Part shown: positions 25,513 to 34,415 of the stretch, one piece after another
Layout: every line of letters starts with the position of its first letter
How positions within the stretch are numbered: position 1 is the stretch's first letter
Assembly: GCF_000247605.1 (NCBI RefSeq)
Contig: NC_016894.1
Span: 124,001-188,000, forward strand
Origin: Acetobacterium woodii DSM 1030
GTDB taxonomy: Bacteria > Bacillota > Clostridia > Eubacteriales > Eubacteriaceae
Length of the DNA stretch: 64,000 nt
Direction: 5' to 3'
Notes under the pieces: generated by a model
Told to the model about the DNA's origin: nothing
The model's input: the letters and a program-made list of their open reading frames with translations, nothing else
Databases searched by the model: none
Translations under genes and position numbers: made by a program

Positions 25513-26305
25513 ATCATTTTTCGGATTCCAGCAGGCACCCTTTGACAAGGGGATTGATTCAGCGATGCTCTTTCAGTCGGAAGCTTACAAGGAAGTGCTG
25601 GCCCGCCTGGATTATCTCAAAACGACCCGTGGGTTTGGTCTGATTACCGGGGACCCCGGGGTTGGTAAAACATCAACGCTTCGGGTCTTTGCGGACACCC
25701 TGAATCCGTCCTTATATAAGGTCATGTATTTCCCGATGTCTTCCGGCACAACCATGGATTTTTACCGGGGGCTGGCGTTTTCGCTGGGGGAACAACCCCG
25801 ATTCCGCAAAGTGGAGCTGTTCTTTCAGATTCAGAACGCCATTACCGATCTTTATGATAAGCGCCGCATCACCCCGGTCTTTATCCTGGATGAGATGCAG
25901 TCGGCTTCCGCTCAGTTTCTTCACGATCTGAGCATCATTTTTAACTTTGATATGGATAAACGCAATCCTTTTATTCTGATTCTTACTGGTTTACCGACTT
26001 TGGCCAACCGTCTGGCCTTAAACCAGAACCGGTCGCTTGATCAGCGACTGGTGACCCGCTTTCATTTTTCGCCATTGACCCCGGATGAGGTCAGGGACTA
26101 CATCAAACACCGGTTTAAGCATGCTGGTGTTTCACGGAATCTGATCAACGAGAACGCTTATGAGGCCATTTCGTCTTCAACGGGTGGTTACCCACGATTA
26201 GTTGGTAATCTGGTGACTCAATGTCTGATTCTTGCCTTTCAAAAGCAGCGTGATCTCATCGATGAAGAGATTGTTTTTGCCGCTTCTGCGGAAGCTGGGA
26301 TTTAG
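25496..26305 (+). CDS. AAA ATPase transposition helper (TniB/ExeA-like)
   Basis: A 269-residue ATPase starting MCRMYKSFFGFQQAPFDKG, the ExeA/TniB-type start. Walker A is GDPGVGKTS, Walker B is VFILDEMQS, and the sensor and arginine regions include ILTGLPTLANRL and DQRLVTRFHF. In IS21- and Tn7-related elements such ATPases choose targets and activate the transposase. Overlap with the transposase gene implies coupled translation. Confidence 0.9.
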   Translation: MCRMYKSFFGFQQAPFDKGIDSAMLFQSEAYKEVLARLDYLKTTRGFGLITGDPGVGKTSTLRVFADTLNPSLYKVMYFPMSSGTTMDFYRGLAFSLGEQPRFRKVELFFQIQNAITDLYDKRRITPVFILDEMQSASAQFLHDLSIIFNFDMDKRNPFILILTGLPTLANRLALNQNRSLDQRLVTRFHFSPLTPDEVRDYIKHRFKHAGVSRNLINENAYEAISSSTGGYPRLVGNLVTQCLILAFQKQRDLIDEEIVFAASAEAGI

Positions 26306-26475
26306 CGCCTGACGGCGTTATTTCCCTTTTTTTCTGGAGAAATAAAGCGTGATTATGTGATTAAAAACTGGAATTATACTTTCAACACGCCATTATTTTC
26401 GCATTATTTGGTTCTTTTTCATCCGATTTATTGTGATTAATCCAGTCCGAAATAATGTGAAAATTTACACCTAAT

Positions 26476-26804
26476 GAAGGTTTGATATGGTTGTTGATAG
26501 CAACTCGGTATGATTTGAGAGTCAAGGGTTTAATGCTACCAGTATACTCTTTTAACCAAATATCAAACCAATTACCGACAGTTAATTTTGATGGTTCAAT
26601 ATAATTACCATTATCGATAGAAGCACAAGCAATTTGGAGCTTTTTTCTAACTTCAGCCTGGGTTTTGCCGTAAACCGACTTTTGAATCTGTTTTCCAGTC
26701 CCAGGATCGTATCCAACAGTAAACCGTGCTTCCCATAATCCATCCTTATTTCTTTTTCGAATTGTTCCACTACCATGTGCATTTCTACCAGTTTTTCTAG
26801 CCAT
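26476..26804 (-). pseudogene. int: Tyrosine integrase, N-terminal fragment
   Basis: Starts at ATG 26804 (MARKTGRNAHGSGTIRKRNK), with AAAGG about 12 bases upstream. It holds the arm-binding domain (WEARFTVGYDPGTGKQIQ) and the start of the core-binding domain (WFDIWLKEYTGSIKPLTLKS). The frame continues into transposon sequence and stops at 26382, which gives an aberrant 26- to 30-residue tail. The chromosomal gene would have continued at 23447. As it stands the island's integrase is split. Confidence 0.9.
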
Positions 26805-26924
26805 TGTAAGACACAACCTTTCAATTAAATTTTACAAGTTTTCTCTTTTGTGAATTTCTAAACGAAAAAATAATACCTTAACATTATACCCTTCAAGATA
26901 TAGTTTTATATCCGTAAACAATTA

Positions 26925-27254
26925 TTAATTGTTAATGCCACTTGATTTCATTAACCATATGTTAAAGGCTTCGACAGGAATAATAATTCGTCTGCCGATA
27001 TTTAGACATGGAAATCCATTTTGCCGCACTAATTCATATGCTTTTGGTTTGCTAATTCCCAATTGTTTAGACAATTCAGCTACGTTCATGGTTGCTTTTT
27101 CTATATGCCGCTCCTCATGTCCTTTTTTCTGATTTGTTGAGAACCTACTAAATTGATGAACGAGTTCGGGATACTCAGCGTTCTTTTGGGGGCTTGCTGT
27201 TACAGTGATGAAGTTTTTTTGATTGCTTTTTATTGTACCTGTAATTTTGGGCAT
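26925..27254 (-). CDS. xis: Excisionase-type helix-turn-helix protein
   Basis: A 109-residue protein. The C-terminal 55 residues are a MerR/excisionase-type DNA-binding domain: MNVAELSKQLGISKPKAYEL, then VRQNGFPCLNIGRRIIIPVEAF and WLMK. An N-terminal extension of about 50 residues is unusual; the start is supported by AAAGGAG. It lies directly upstream of the integrase in the same direction, the usual order for the recombination directionality factor of a mobile element. Confidence 0.82.
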   Translation of the reverse strand: MPKITGTIKSNQKNFITVTASPQKNAEYPELVHQFSRFSTNQKKGHEERHIEKATMNVAELSKQLGISKPKAYELVRQNGFPCLNIGRRIIIPVEAFNIWLMKSSGINN

Positions 27255-27418
27255 ATAAATCTCCTTTTGATTGTCAAAATTTTTATTATAGTGTTTTAGA
27301 TTTCACTTGAAATGATCCAACATTCATATGAGCGTATCATTCAAGAAGCAGCGACTAGTGAAGAAAAATTAGTATTCTCCAACTAGCCGACATTGAAACT
27401 GTTATGAGAAATTAATCT

Positions 27419-28177
27419 TTAAGCTGCAAATGTACCATTTTCAACAGCTTCCATAATTTTGTCGAAAAAGTATATTTGTCCTTTCGGTGTGAATAGCGGC
27501 GTATATGATGTTATTAATTTACCGCCGGATTTACTCTCTTTTGTGTAGATAACCGCTAATAAATAGCCTTTATCAATGTATTTTTGATAGGGTCGATTGT
27601 TCGCTTGGAGGTAGTTATTATCCCTCATCCATTTTAAAAGAATATTCCTCCCGATTGTGAATCCATTTGTACATAGTGTTAAAACATAGTCAGTTGCCTT
27701 TAGGTCTGTACTATCTTTAACTAGTTGATCAGCATATGCTGCTTTTCTTTTGAGAATATCGGCTTCTTCTTTATTAAAAGTGACAGTTTCCTGGATAATT
27801 TGAGATGCTTTGTCAGCAATTGCTTTTTTATCATCATATCCAGAAACGGGAATGTAGCCGCCTGTCATTCGGATTTGTTTTAGGATCGCTTTAACTTCCT
27901 TTTTGAATACTTTGGCTTTGGGCTTTTGGCTTTGCATGAGAACTTCGTAAAGCCCATATTCAGTTAAGAACCACATTTCTCTATTTTGACCTGAGTGCGA
28001 TATTATCGCCTTCAGCTTTTCTTCATCATCAACTTTATTAAGCATCTCGCTTGGTTTATTGTGTTCGATCCATGCTGCAACATCTTTCGCCAAAAACAAT
28101 GGGCTAATGATATCTCCATATATTTTAAATTCTTTTCCCAATACTTCCTGTTCGTTAATCACTTTAATCTCGCTCAT
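27419..28177 (-). CDS. Phage antirepressor (BRO-N and KilAC-like domains)
   Basis: A 252-residue protein. The N-terminal BRO domain has PLFLAKDVAAWIEHNKPSEM and REMWFLTEYGLYEVLMQSQ. The C-terminal part resembles the antirepressor KilAC domain (TLCTNGFTIGRNILLKWMR, NNRPYQKYIDKGYL). Such proteins bind DNA or repressors during phage or element induction. Its ribosome site is GGAG. It is the first of a set of same-strand phage-type genes up to 30.3 kb. Confidence 0.88.
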   Translation of the reverse strand: MSEIKVINEQEVLGKEFKIYGDIISPLFLAKDVAAWIEHNKPSEMLNKVDDEEKLKAIISHSGQNREMWFLTEYGLYEVLMQSQKPKAKVFKKEVKAILKQIRMTGGYIPVSGYDDKKAIADKASQIIQETVTFNKEEADILKRKAAYADQLVKDSTDLKATDYVLTLCTNGFTIGRNILLKWMRDNNYLQANNRPYQKYIDKGYLLAVIYTKESKSGGKLITSYTPLFTPKGQIYFFDKIMEAVENGTFAA

Positions 28178-28187
28178 TAATATCTCC

Positions 28188-28367
28188 TTATGCCCCTAAA
28201 ATTTCATTTTTCATTGCCGCTACGTCAGTTTCAGAATCATCGCATTGATGGCAAATGTTCTGCCTTGCCAATAAGTATTCAAAAATCTTAATCTTACGCT
28301 TGCTGAATCTGAGTCTTTCTTGCAATCTTTCCATACCTGCATCAATCTGTTTTACCGTCATTTTCAT
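28188..28367 (-). CDS. Small hypothetical protein
   Basis: 59 residues, starting at ATG 28367 behind AAAGGAG. Charged and helical (ERLQERLRFSKRKIKIFEYL) with one CHQC knuckle. It ends ten bases before the antirepressor gene, so the two are likely co-transcribed. I do not recognise a family. Confidence 0.6.
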   Translation of the reverse strand: MKMTVKQIDAGMERLQERLRFSKRKIKIFEYLLARQNICHQCDDSETDVAAMKNEILGA

Positions 28368-28407
28368 CAATTTATTCTCCTTTTGATTTTAAATATTTAT
28401 TTTAGCC

Positions 28408-28476
28408 CCATGCCTGTTATCCATTTTACTGGCTTGTATGGTGGTTTTCTGCCAATAAAGTCGATGACAGGCATGG
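28408..28476. repeat. Long inverted repeat in phage-type operon
   Basis: CCATGCCTGTTAT and ATGACAGGCATGG pair at 12 of 13 positions across a 43-base interior that itself holds TGGC and GCCA. It lies in the 250-base gap between two small same-strand genes and could be an RNA hairpin in the minus-strand transcript or a DNA-binding site. The rest of the gap (28477-28619) shows nothing. Confidence 0.6.
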
Positions 28477-28619
28477 AGAGTTAAAAAGTTATGGGTTTGA
28501 TTTTAATTCTCTCGAATGTTAGAAGGTCTTAGATTGTTTTGAAGGGGAGGGGATGAGGTTGTTCGTTATTAGCCTCTAAGTGAGAATTGTTTGTAGATTT
28601 GTATTGTGCGAGAATTTTG

Positions 28620-28895
28620 TCAATAAGCCCCATTGATCCATTCGATGAACAACATTATTTTAATTTTTTCATCAGAAATAACGATATCAACTGGCTCACC
28701 CTCAAGAACACCAGAGTCAAGGACGCGCCGTATTATTTCATTGAGAATCAACATATCACGGTCAATTGAAATTCCTTTAATATCGAACATCTGACCGTAA
28801 GGCTGAATGTGTCGATCCATTTCATCAAAGAATTCTTTTTCAAATACGAGTTTCTTAGCCGCTTGTTTAACCATCTTCTTTTTTCTTTTTATCAT
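28620..28895 (-). CDS. Small hypothetical phage-type protein
   Basis: 91 residues, beginning with a basic stretch (MIKRKKKMVKQAAKK) and ending in an acidic domain (EPVDIVISDEKIKIMLFIEW). The ribosome site AAAGGAG is well placed. Similar local wording occurs at the end of the neighbouring P-loop protein (GKPIQIYIPSERMRNLLTRWLDGEF), which suggests that the two share a small domain. Function unknown. Confidence 0.6.
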   Translation of the reverse strand: MIKRKKKMVKQAAKKLVFEKEFFDEMDRHIQPYGQMFDIKGISIDRDMLILNEIIRRVLDSGVLEGEPVDIVISDEKIKIMLFIEWINGAY

Positions 28896-28949
28896 TTATT
28901 CTCCTTTGTTGTTACAAATTTGTTTTCATTGGGTCTTAGCTGTCAAATT

Positions 28950-30281
28950 TTAAAATTCTCCATCTAACCATCTGGTTAATAAATTTCGCATCCGTTCGCT
29001 TGGAATGTAGATTTGGATTGGTTTTCCATCTCTAATGGCTGATCTAAAAATCCACTGCAGCATCTCTGCGAGAGCAAATTCGTCAGCATCAATAGAAACG
29101 TTTTTTTTGCTAAGCATATGGTTGAAAAAGGGCAGTGGGTAGCGATCCAGAAGGTAAATCAGGCCACTTCGGTCTCGATATTCGTTCGTTGCCCGACAAC
29201 TAAGATTAACAAAAGACTTTTCGGTAAGACGAACCTTCCCGCTCTTTCCATTCTTTGAAAATCTTATATTATTTTCATAATCTTTGTACGTTGTCCACAT
29301 CACTGATGACGTACGATCCTTTAAATAGTTTTTTTGATATGAAGTAGCTTTCTTTCTGATCAAATCAAAGTCTTCACTCGACATATTTTTGTAGCCGGTA
29401 CTTGATAAGGACAAACCAGCGTCATGTCTTGAAGTAGTTCTTTTTTTGTTACCGATGCAGTTAAGAATATCTGAATCACATATATCCATCAATTTCTTCA
29501 TCTCGACTCTCTGTAGTTTGTCATACTCCAAATACTTATCATAGCTGACTTTTTTAAATCGATACTCTGAATTGCTGCCCATCGTTTTTATGATTCCAAA
29601 TTTTTCGTAAGGTATATCAAAGTATTTAAAGTAACATGCCTGTAATTGAAAATCAAACTGGTACGTCATGACGAAAATCTCCTTAAAAGTATCTTTGAAA
29701 ATACGAGATGGGAACACCCATAGAAGATATGCATCAGTAACATAATAAATTTGCTCCTTTTCAACCGCTTGTTTGAAATTCTCATACTGGCTAAGAGCTT
29801 CTACTCCTTCATTCCAATGGACTTTAAAATAATCATCAACGGTAACAAAGCCCTGTTCTTGCAAAATTTTCATGTCTTTTCTAACAATTTTTTCTTTTTC
29901 ATTAGTATCACCGTTGCCAGCGTCTTTGTAGAATCCTGAATCATCTATGATGTTTAAAACTTCGTCTAAGACAAGAATGTAGTTATTCTCCCGAAATAAT
30001 TTAGTCACCTCTTCATCAATCATTAAGAAGAGTGCATGGGTGCTTGCAATATTCTTTTTCTGTTTAAGAAGTTCCTTAAGATGAGTTAGCTTACTTCCAC
30101 GACCTGCCTTACTGTCTGGAAGCACAAAATTTCTCTTAGGGCATTGTTCTTTAATTCGCTTTGTTTCGTCAATGAATGGTGTGATATATATAATTCGGTC
30201 TGACATTGGTCGCTTGTTTATGTCATTACACATCCAGGTGGTTTTACCAGAACCTGGTATTGAATCAATAATTTTTACTAT
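28950..30281 (-). CDS. P-loop ATPase/helicase-like phage protein with unclear start
   Basis: From the first ATG (30233) the protein has 427 residues, but the frame is open further upstream and there encodes IPGSGKTTW, a Walker A motif, at about 30234-30257. The DEAD-type Walker B YILVLDEVLN follows at about residue 86. The true N-terminus is therefore upstream. The only suitable codon behind the AAGGAGG is ATA (30281, giving VKIIDSIPGSGKTTW), with no ATG, GTG or TTG available. The start codon may have been lost by an ATG to ATA change, or a rare start is used. Overall it looks like a phage DEAD-like helicase. Confidence 0.65.
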   Translation of the reverse strand: MVKIIDSIPGSGKTTWMCNDINKRPMSDRIIYITPFIDETKRIKEQCPKRNFVLPDSKAGRGSKLTHLKELLKQKKNIASTHALFLMIDEEVTKLFRENNYILVLDEVLNIIDDSGFYKDAGNGDTNEKEKIVRKDMKILQEQGFVTVDDYFKVHWNEGVEALSQYENFKQAVEKEQIYYVTDAYLLWVFPSRIFKDTFKEIFVMTYQFDFQLQACYFKYFDIPYEKFGIIKTMGSNSEYRFKKVSYDKYLEYDKLQRVEMKKLMDICDSDILNCIGNKKRTTSRHDAGLSLSSTGYKNMSSEDFDLIRKKATSYQKNYLKDRTSSVMWTTYKDYENNIRFSKNGKSGKVRLTEKSFVNLSCRATNEYRDRSGLIYLLDRYPLPFFNHMLSKKNVSIDADEFALAEMLQWIFRSAIRDGKPIQIYIPSERMRNLLTRWLDGEF

Positions 30282-30733
30282 ATCTATTAATCCTCCTTCA
30301 TATTTGCAAATGTCTTCAATTTGAGTAAGTGCATCAATGGTTACTAAATATCATATCACGCTCCTTTCAAAAAAGTTATCTATATCAAGCAAGTTTGATC
30401 TTGCGAATTTTCACAAAGCTATAAATGGCTATTTAAAGGGATTTGTTCACAATAAATTAGGGGTTGCTTTCTGAAAAAAGACCACTAAATATTGAGCTTG
30501 AAATGGCTTTGTTAAGCCAATGTTGAAATATATAATAAATTTGTTCCCCTAAATTGATTTAAGAATGGTTTATTATTGCGGTTTTCAAGGTAGTCTTCTT
30601 ATAATCAATTAGGAATAAAATACCCCTAAAATTTACTTTGCTTCTAAATAAAAATGTTAACCGCTTTTTTCGTCGTAATAGAGTAGATGCCCAAGCTTGC
30701 TTATGACTGGACATAAACAATTTTTTTGTTGGC

Positions 30734-30799
30734 CTGAGCTGAGTGCTACCCGGCTCTTTTTCGTTTCCGTCCCTTTTGGGGGGACTCGCTCAGAGCCGG
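30734..30799. other. Interleaved inverted repeats (pseudoknot-like)
   Basis: CTGAGCTGAGT (30734-30744) pairs with ACTCGCTCAG (30783-30792), and CCGGCTCT (30750-30757) pairs with AGAGCCGG (30792-30799). The order A-B-A'-B' is that of a pseudoknot. An inner hairpin GTCCC/GGGAC lies at 30769-30785. It is a GC-rich island in very AT-rich DNA. It might be a structured RNA, an origin of transfer or replication, or a recombination site. Confidence 0.5.
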
Positions 30800-31109
30800 T
30801 GACATATAGGTAGAGAGTATATAAAGGAAGACAATTTATGTGGTATACTATGGAGATGCGACAATATCGCTTATATGATTTGAAAGCCAGCGGCTAATAG
30901 TCGATGACTGTATCTATGGAATAAATAAAACTAAAAGATGCTATTTCTCTGAAAATGGCTTATTTGTGGGATTTATGAGAATAGGTGTATGTTAACCTCG
31001 TTAATCGAAAGATAATTATAGATCATAGAAAAACTTGGTGAATTCAGAAAGATTTGTCCGAAACAAATGTTCTATATTGGCGTTTGCTGTATTTCAGTAT
31101 AAAAATACA

Positions 31110-31223
31110 TAGATATCCCCCCATTTCTTCGCACTTATAAAAATTTAGTATTTTTAAATGGATCTAAAACAATATTTTTTAAGCAAAAATGGATGCTGAT
31201 GAAAAATCTAGATATCCCCCCAT
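31110..31223. repeat. Two copies of a 15-bp direct repeat
   Basis: TAGATATCCCCCCAT occurs exactly at 31110-31124 and 31209-31223, 99 bases apart. The six-C run is striking in this AT-rich stretch. No gene is associated. Confidence 0.65.
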
Positions 31224-32661
31224 AAAAGGACGAAATAAACACACCATATAGATTATAATGGTTATAAATTATAGAATTGTGTTTCAATGAAATTGTTACA
31301 AACTTGCAAGCAGTTGAATCATTTGGAATTGAATATGAATCGAATAGGGAAAATTTGTAGGGGTTGGAGCAGACAGCCATCTCATAAATGGAATTGCACC
31401 GTATTTGGGATAGCCATTATAGCTGCATGATTACGCCTGTATCGTATGCATTAGGAGAATCTACCTACAAATGGAACAGGAGAAGCTAAAGTAAATCTAT
31501 TTTCATATCTACAAAAGCATGATTTTGAATGGTGTTTGAAGTGACGATTTGGATACGTCATCAGTGCTGTTTGCACCTACTTCATTATAAAAAAAGTGTA
31601 TCACGAAAAGTTCTATTTGTCAACAACTTTATGGCTTTTTACGTCATTTTTTTCGATCATAAATTTGAATTTAACAATGAATATGAGCGATATTTTGCAA
31701 ATATAGCACAGTAGAAATGCAATTGATATTGAATAATATTCATCAAATCTAAAGTGTGCCAGAGTGAATGTGCTTATACTGATTTTCTAATATACGAGAT
31801 CTAAAAAAACGTAAAATACCCCGTGCCATGCGATTTCAGTGAAATCATACATCAGCGTAAATAATAACACTACATTTCAAAATAAAATGAGGTGTTTTGA
31901 TCTCGGGAAAAATACATTTTTTATTCTAGTCGATTTAGTGATCTGAAGAGGAATCGCTGAGACAGAATTGATTAAAAATTCAGAAGTTGTTAAAAATACA
32001 ACTAAAGAACATTTCAAGACACTAGTGTGATTGCTTAAAAATGGAAGAATCAGTGATTGAGGATTACTTGAATACTTTGATTTTGGAATCATTGTACAGA
32101 TATTTATTATGACTTGTGTTTGCGGTTGTATGTTTATTGACTATTCACATGAATGTTTCATTATTTAGTAGCTTAAGGAGATCATGGGCAGCTACCATTG
32201 ATAATGGGATAGATCATGATGTGCGACCAAGCTCTAATATCTTGCTAGCTTTGTGGAGTGGGCATGGTCTTTGAAGTAAATTTCGAAATGATGACAAGAT
32301 CAGCGGTTGAAGAAATTGGATGTCATGACAAAATAAACCAGTCATAGCATTTTCACTTACAGGCCATCGTAAGTAATCGGTGCAAGTTCTGGCAAACGGC
32401 ATGAGCAAGGAGAGCTGAGAAGTATTTCGGAATATTTTCAAGATAAATTTGAACATCAAATATTTTTTAGAAGAATAATGTTTTTCTTGAGTTGAATTTA
32501 TTTTTAATAAAATAACATATCTGAATAATATGATATAAATAAAAATCATTGTATGATTGATATCATTATTTAAAATAGAAGAAAAGAATAATATTATAAA
32601 TTCATGATACATTTTGTATTGATAATATATATAGAATAAGTGCCGTGTTAATTAATTATTG

Positions 32662-33426
32662 TTAGAATATCTTAGTGTAGTAGTGCAATCCAGGTCTTAA
32701 CCATTTAAACATTCTGTTTTGCCCGTTCTCGATTCCCTCAACGCACAATGATTTTGCAAACGTTCCGACATGAACCGTGTCTTCACATTTTAGCAGCGTA
32801 TCAGCAAAGGAGATTTTGGGAGCATCCTTGATAATTTTCTGCTGAAGGCTATCAATCAAGATAACTTGCTTGTCCATCGTTTCCTTTGCTTCGAGGAATG
32901 CCATTGCTAAAAGTTCTTTTCCTGTGGGAACCAATTGTTTTCTTAATGCTTCTTCCATTTTGTTGAACGCTTCGATGTATTTGATTTTCCATTTAAGGGC
33001 TTTTGCTCCGGTAAAGCCCATTGCTAGGAGAGAGAAACCATCACGAGTGAGAAGGCATTCTATATATTCCTTCCCTCTGTTTTTAAAAGTTGATTCAATG
33101 AACATATTTTTGGTGGTCGAAAATTCGACCACGAGATTTCTTATAGCTTCCAACACGTGAGAATGCTGTTTATCAAACCTTTTAGCAATGTCTCGGCTGC
33201 TGGTTACTAAGACCCCGTCTCTGTTTTCGATATTGATCAGCGCATCTTCCGATAATTCTTCAGTAATGTCATCGAGAGCGAGAACAGCTTCCTTCATGGA
33301 TTCTTTCATTTTTTTATTTGCATAATATTCTTTTGAACACTCTTTGCAAAAATATTGCAAACCATCTTTTGCTGATTTATTACGGTGAAAATATTCTGTT
33401 GTTCCTGGTAATTCTTCTTTACACAT
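32662..33426 (-). CDS. Rha-family/antirepressor-like phage regulator
   Basis: A 254-residue protein. It opens with part of a zinc ribbon (MCKEELPGTTEYFHRN, FCKECSKEYY). A Rha domain follows (VTSSRDIAKRFDKQHSHVLEAI, ECLLTRDGFSLLAMGFTGAKALKWKIKYIEAFNKME). A KilAC-like end is cut short (CEDTVHVGTFAKSLCVEGIENGQ, FKWLRPGLHYYTK). One Cys pair of the ribbon extends upstream of the ATG (CSMC), in a frame that soon stops, so the gene may be a truncated or recombined version. Rha proteins act in phage lysogeny control. Confidence 0.75.
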   Translation of the reverse strand: MCKEELPGTTEYFHRNKSAKDGLQYFCKECSKEYYANKKMKESMKEAVLALDDITEELSEDALINIENRDGVLVTSSRDIAKRFDKQHSHVLEAIRNLVVEFSTTKNMFIESTFKNRGKEYIECLLTRDGFSLLAMGFTGAKALKWKIKYIEAFNKMEEALRKQLVPTGKELLAMAFLEAKETMDKQVILIDSLQQKIIKDAPKISFADTLLKCEDTVHVGTFAKSLCVEGIENGQNRMFKWLRPGLHYYTKIF

Positions 33427-33770
33427 ACTGCATCTGGCTTGTATGATTTAAAGATTAATTTGTAAAAGCCGCTTTCGATCTGGAAGTTTTCATCGGTGTT
33501 GTGGAGTTTTCTAATGTCCTTATCTCGGACAACCGAATTTAATAGCTTTGGATTTACATGAGAAGTTCGGAGAGGCCATTTTCTGTTAAGAACCATAATT
33601 CTTGATTCCCTTAAAGGGTGCAAACATTGTTTAGACCCTTTTCATCAGTATCTACAGTGTTTATTAAACATCTCAGCTTTTCTTCGTAGCAATTTTTAAT
33701 CCGCACTGTACATTCATATCGGTGAGAACCATAAGTCTTGTTTCCGACTTGATACAAACATTATTTGTAC
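33427..33770 (-). pseudogene. BRO-N antirepressor remnant
   Basis: Reading the minus strand in shifting frames gives EKLRCLINTVDTDEKGLNN, then QELWFLTENGLSELLM, the same BRO-N pattern as the intact gene at 27.4-28.2 kb (REMWFLTEYGLYEVLM). Stops and frame changes interrupt it, so it is decayed. It sits between the Rha gene and the broken MazE gene. Confidence 0.7.
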
Positions 33771-33778
33771 CACCTGTT

Positions 33779-34028
33779 TTACCAGACTTCACGTCCTTTT
33801 GGTCTGCCCCAATTGATTTCAGTCGGTTCAAAGTCGTCAACATAGCCAGCAAAGAGTTCTTGAATAGTCTTATGTTCTTCAACTTTGCAGTATTTTTTAA
33901 TAACAATATTCTCACCATCAACATTATACCTCGACCGCATCAGCATCGGATAAATCCACACTGTCTAATATATGTTTTGGCAACCGAATGCCTTGCGAAT
34001 TGCCCACTTTTATTATTGTTGTTTGCAT
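33779..34028 (-). pseudogene. Frameshifted MazE/AbrB-type antitoxin
   Basis: From ATG 34028: MQTTIIKVGNSQGIRLPKHI then LDSVDLSDADAVEV and a stop. The sequence continues in another frame with YNVDGENIVIKK and ends with FEPTEINWGRPKGREVW, the normal C-terminus of this family. A single net frame change near 33922 separates the halves. No MazF-like toxin gene remains downstream; BRO-N debris follows. Other bases of the gap up to 34355 show no gene. Confidence 0.8.
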
Positions 34029-34355
34029 ATTATCACCCCTTGAATTAGGCCTCTAGAAGCCACTTTTAGTAGCGATTTTCCCTTGCTACAAAGGACTTTG
34101 TCAAGTTAAAAATAGCATCCCTTGTGTTTGTACCTATTGGCTTTTTAATATGAAAAAACAACGGTTTAAAGGCTTTCTTGCTCAAATTTCTGTCATCGGT
34201 GACAAATATGAACGACTTAAAACTTTTGACCCATATATAATGACCTGGAGATACTTTAAAATCAGAATTTCATTTATTGGAAGGAAGATCTGAAATTTGA
34301 TGGATAAATCCCAGTAATTGCCGTTAAACATAGAAGGTTTGATAATTTTGATATA

Positions 34356-34388
34356 AAAAGAAGAGGAATCTCAAAGGAGAAACCTCTT
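34356..34388 (-). terminator. Terminator after the toxin-antitoxin operon
   Basis: On the minus strand AAGAGGTTTCTC, a four-base loop, GAGATTCCTCTT and a T-run. It lies 28 bases after the toxin stop. An 18-bp part (GAGGAATCTCAAAGGAGA on the plus strand) recurs at 44816-44833. Confidence 0.8.
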
Positions 34389-34415
34389 AAAATGGCTCGT
34401 AGATTTGATTGCTCT

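Larger units (their letters stand above)
23448..26469 (+). mobile_element. Three-gene DDE transposon (TGT...ACA ends)
   Basis: The element is 3,022 bp long. Its ends are imperfect inverted repeats: left TGTTAATTAGCAAATTAT, right (complement) TGTAAATTTTCACATTAT, 14 of 18 positions identical. It is flanked by CCTAAT (23442-23447 and 26470-26475), a 6-bp target duplication. Removing the element and one CCTAAT rejoins the integrase frame (HIKPSLG then SIKLATL). It encodes a zinc-ribbon protein, a DDE transposase and an AAA ATPase, an architecture related to the IS21/Tn7-like groups. Coding GC is visibly higher than in the island. Confidence 0.9.
30360..32655. other. 2.3-kb gene-poor AT-rich stretch
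   Basis: No ORF here has a convincing ribosome site, codon usage or recognisable motif. The longest (32214-32612, minus) looks like chance. Local structures are present: three AATTAGGGG-type motifs (30457, and inverted at 30546 and 30623), a nested inverted-repeat region at 30734-30799, and a 15-bp direct repeat at 31110 and 31209. Decayed cargo or a non-coding functional region are both possible. Confidence 0.6.

Noticed and set aside
31529-31714. 61-residue plus-strand ORF in the gene-poor stretch
   Set aside because: No ribosome site, biased residues typical of AT-rich non-coding DNA, no recognisable domain.
32214-32612. 132-residue minus-strand ORF
   Set aside because: Low-complexity start, no ribosome site, no motif; the surrounding DNA shows no other coding signal.
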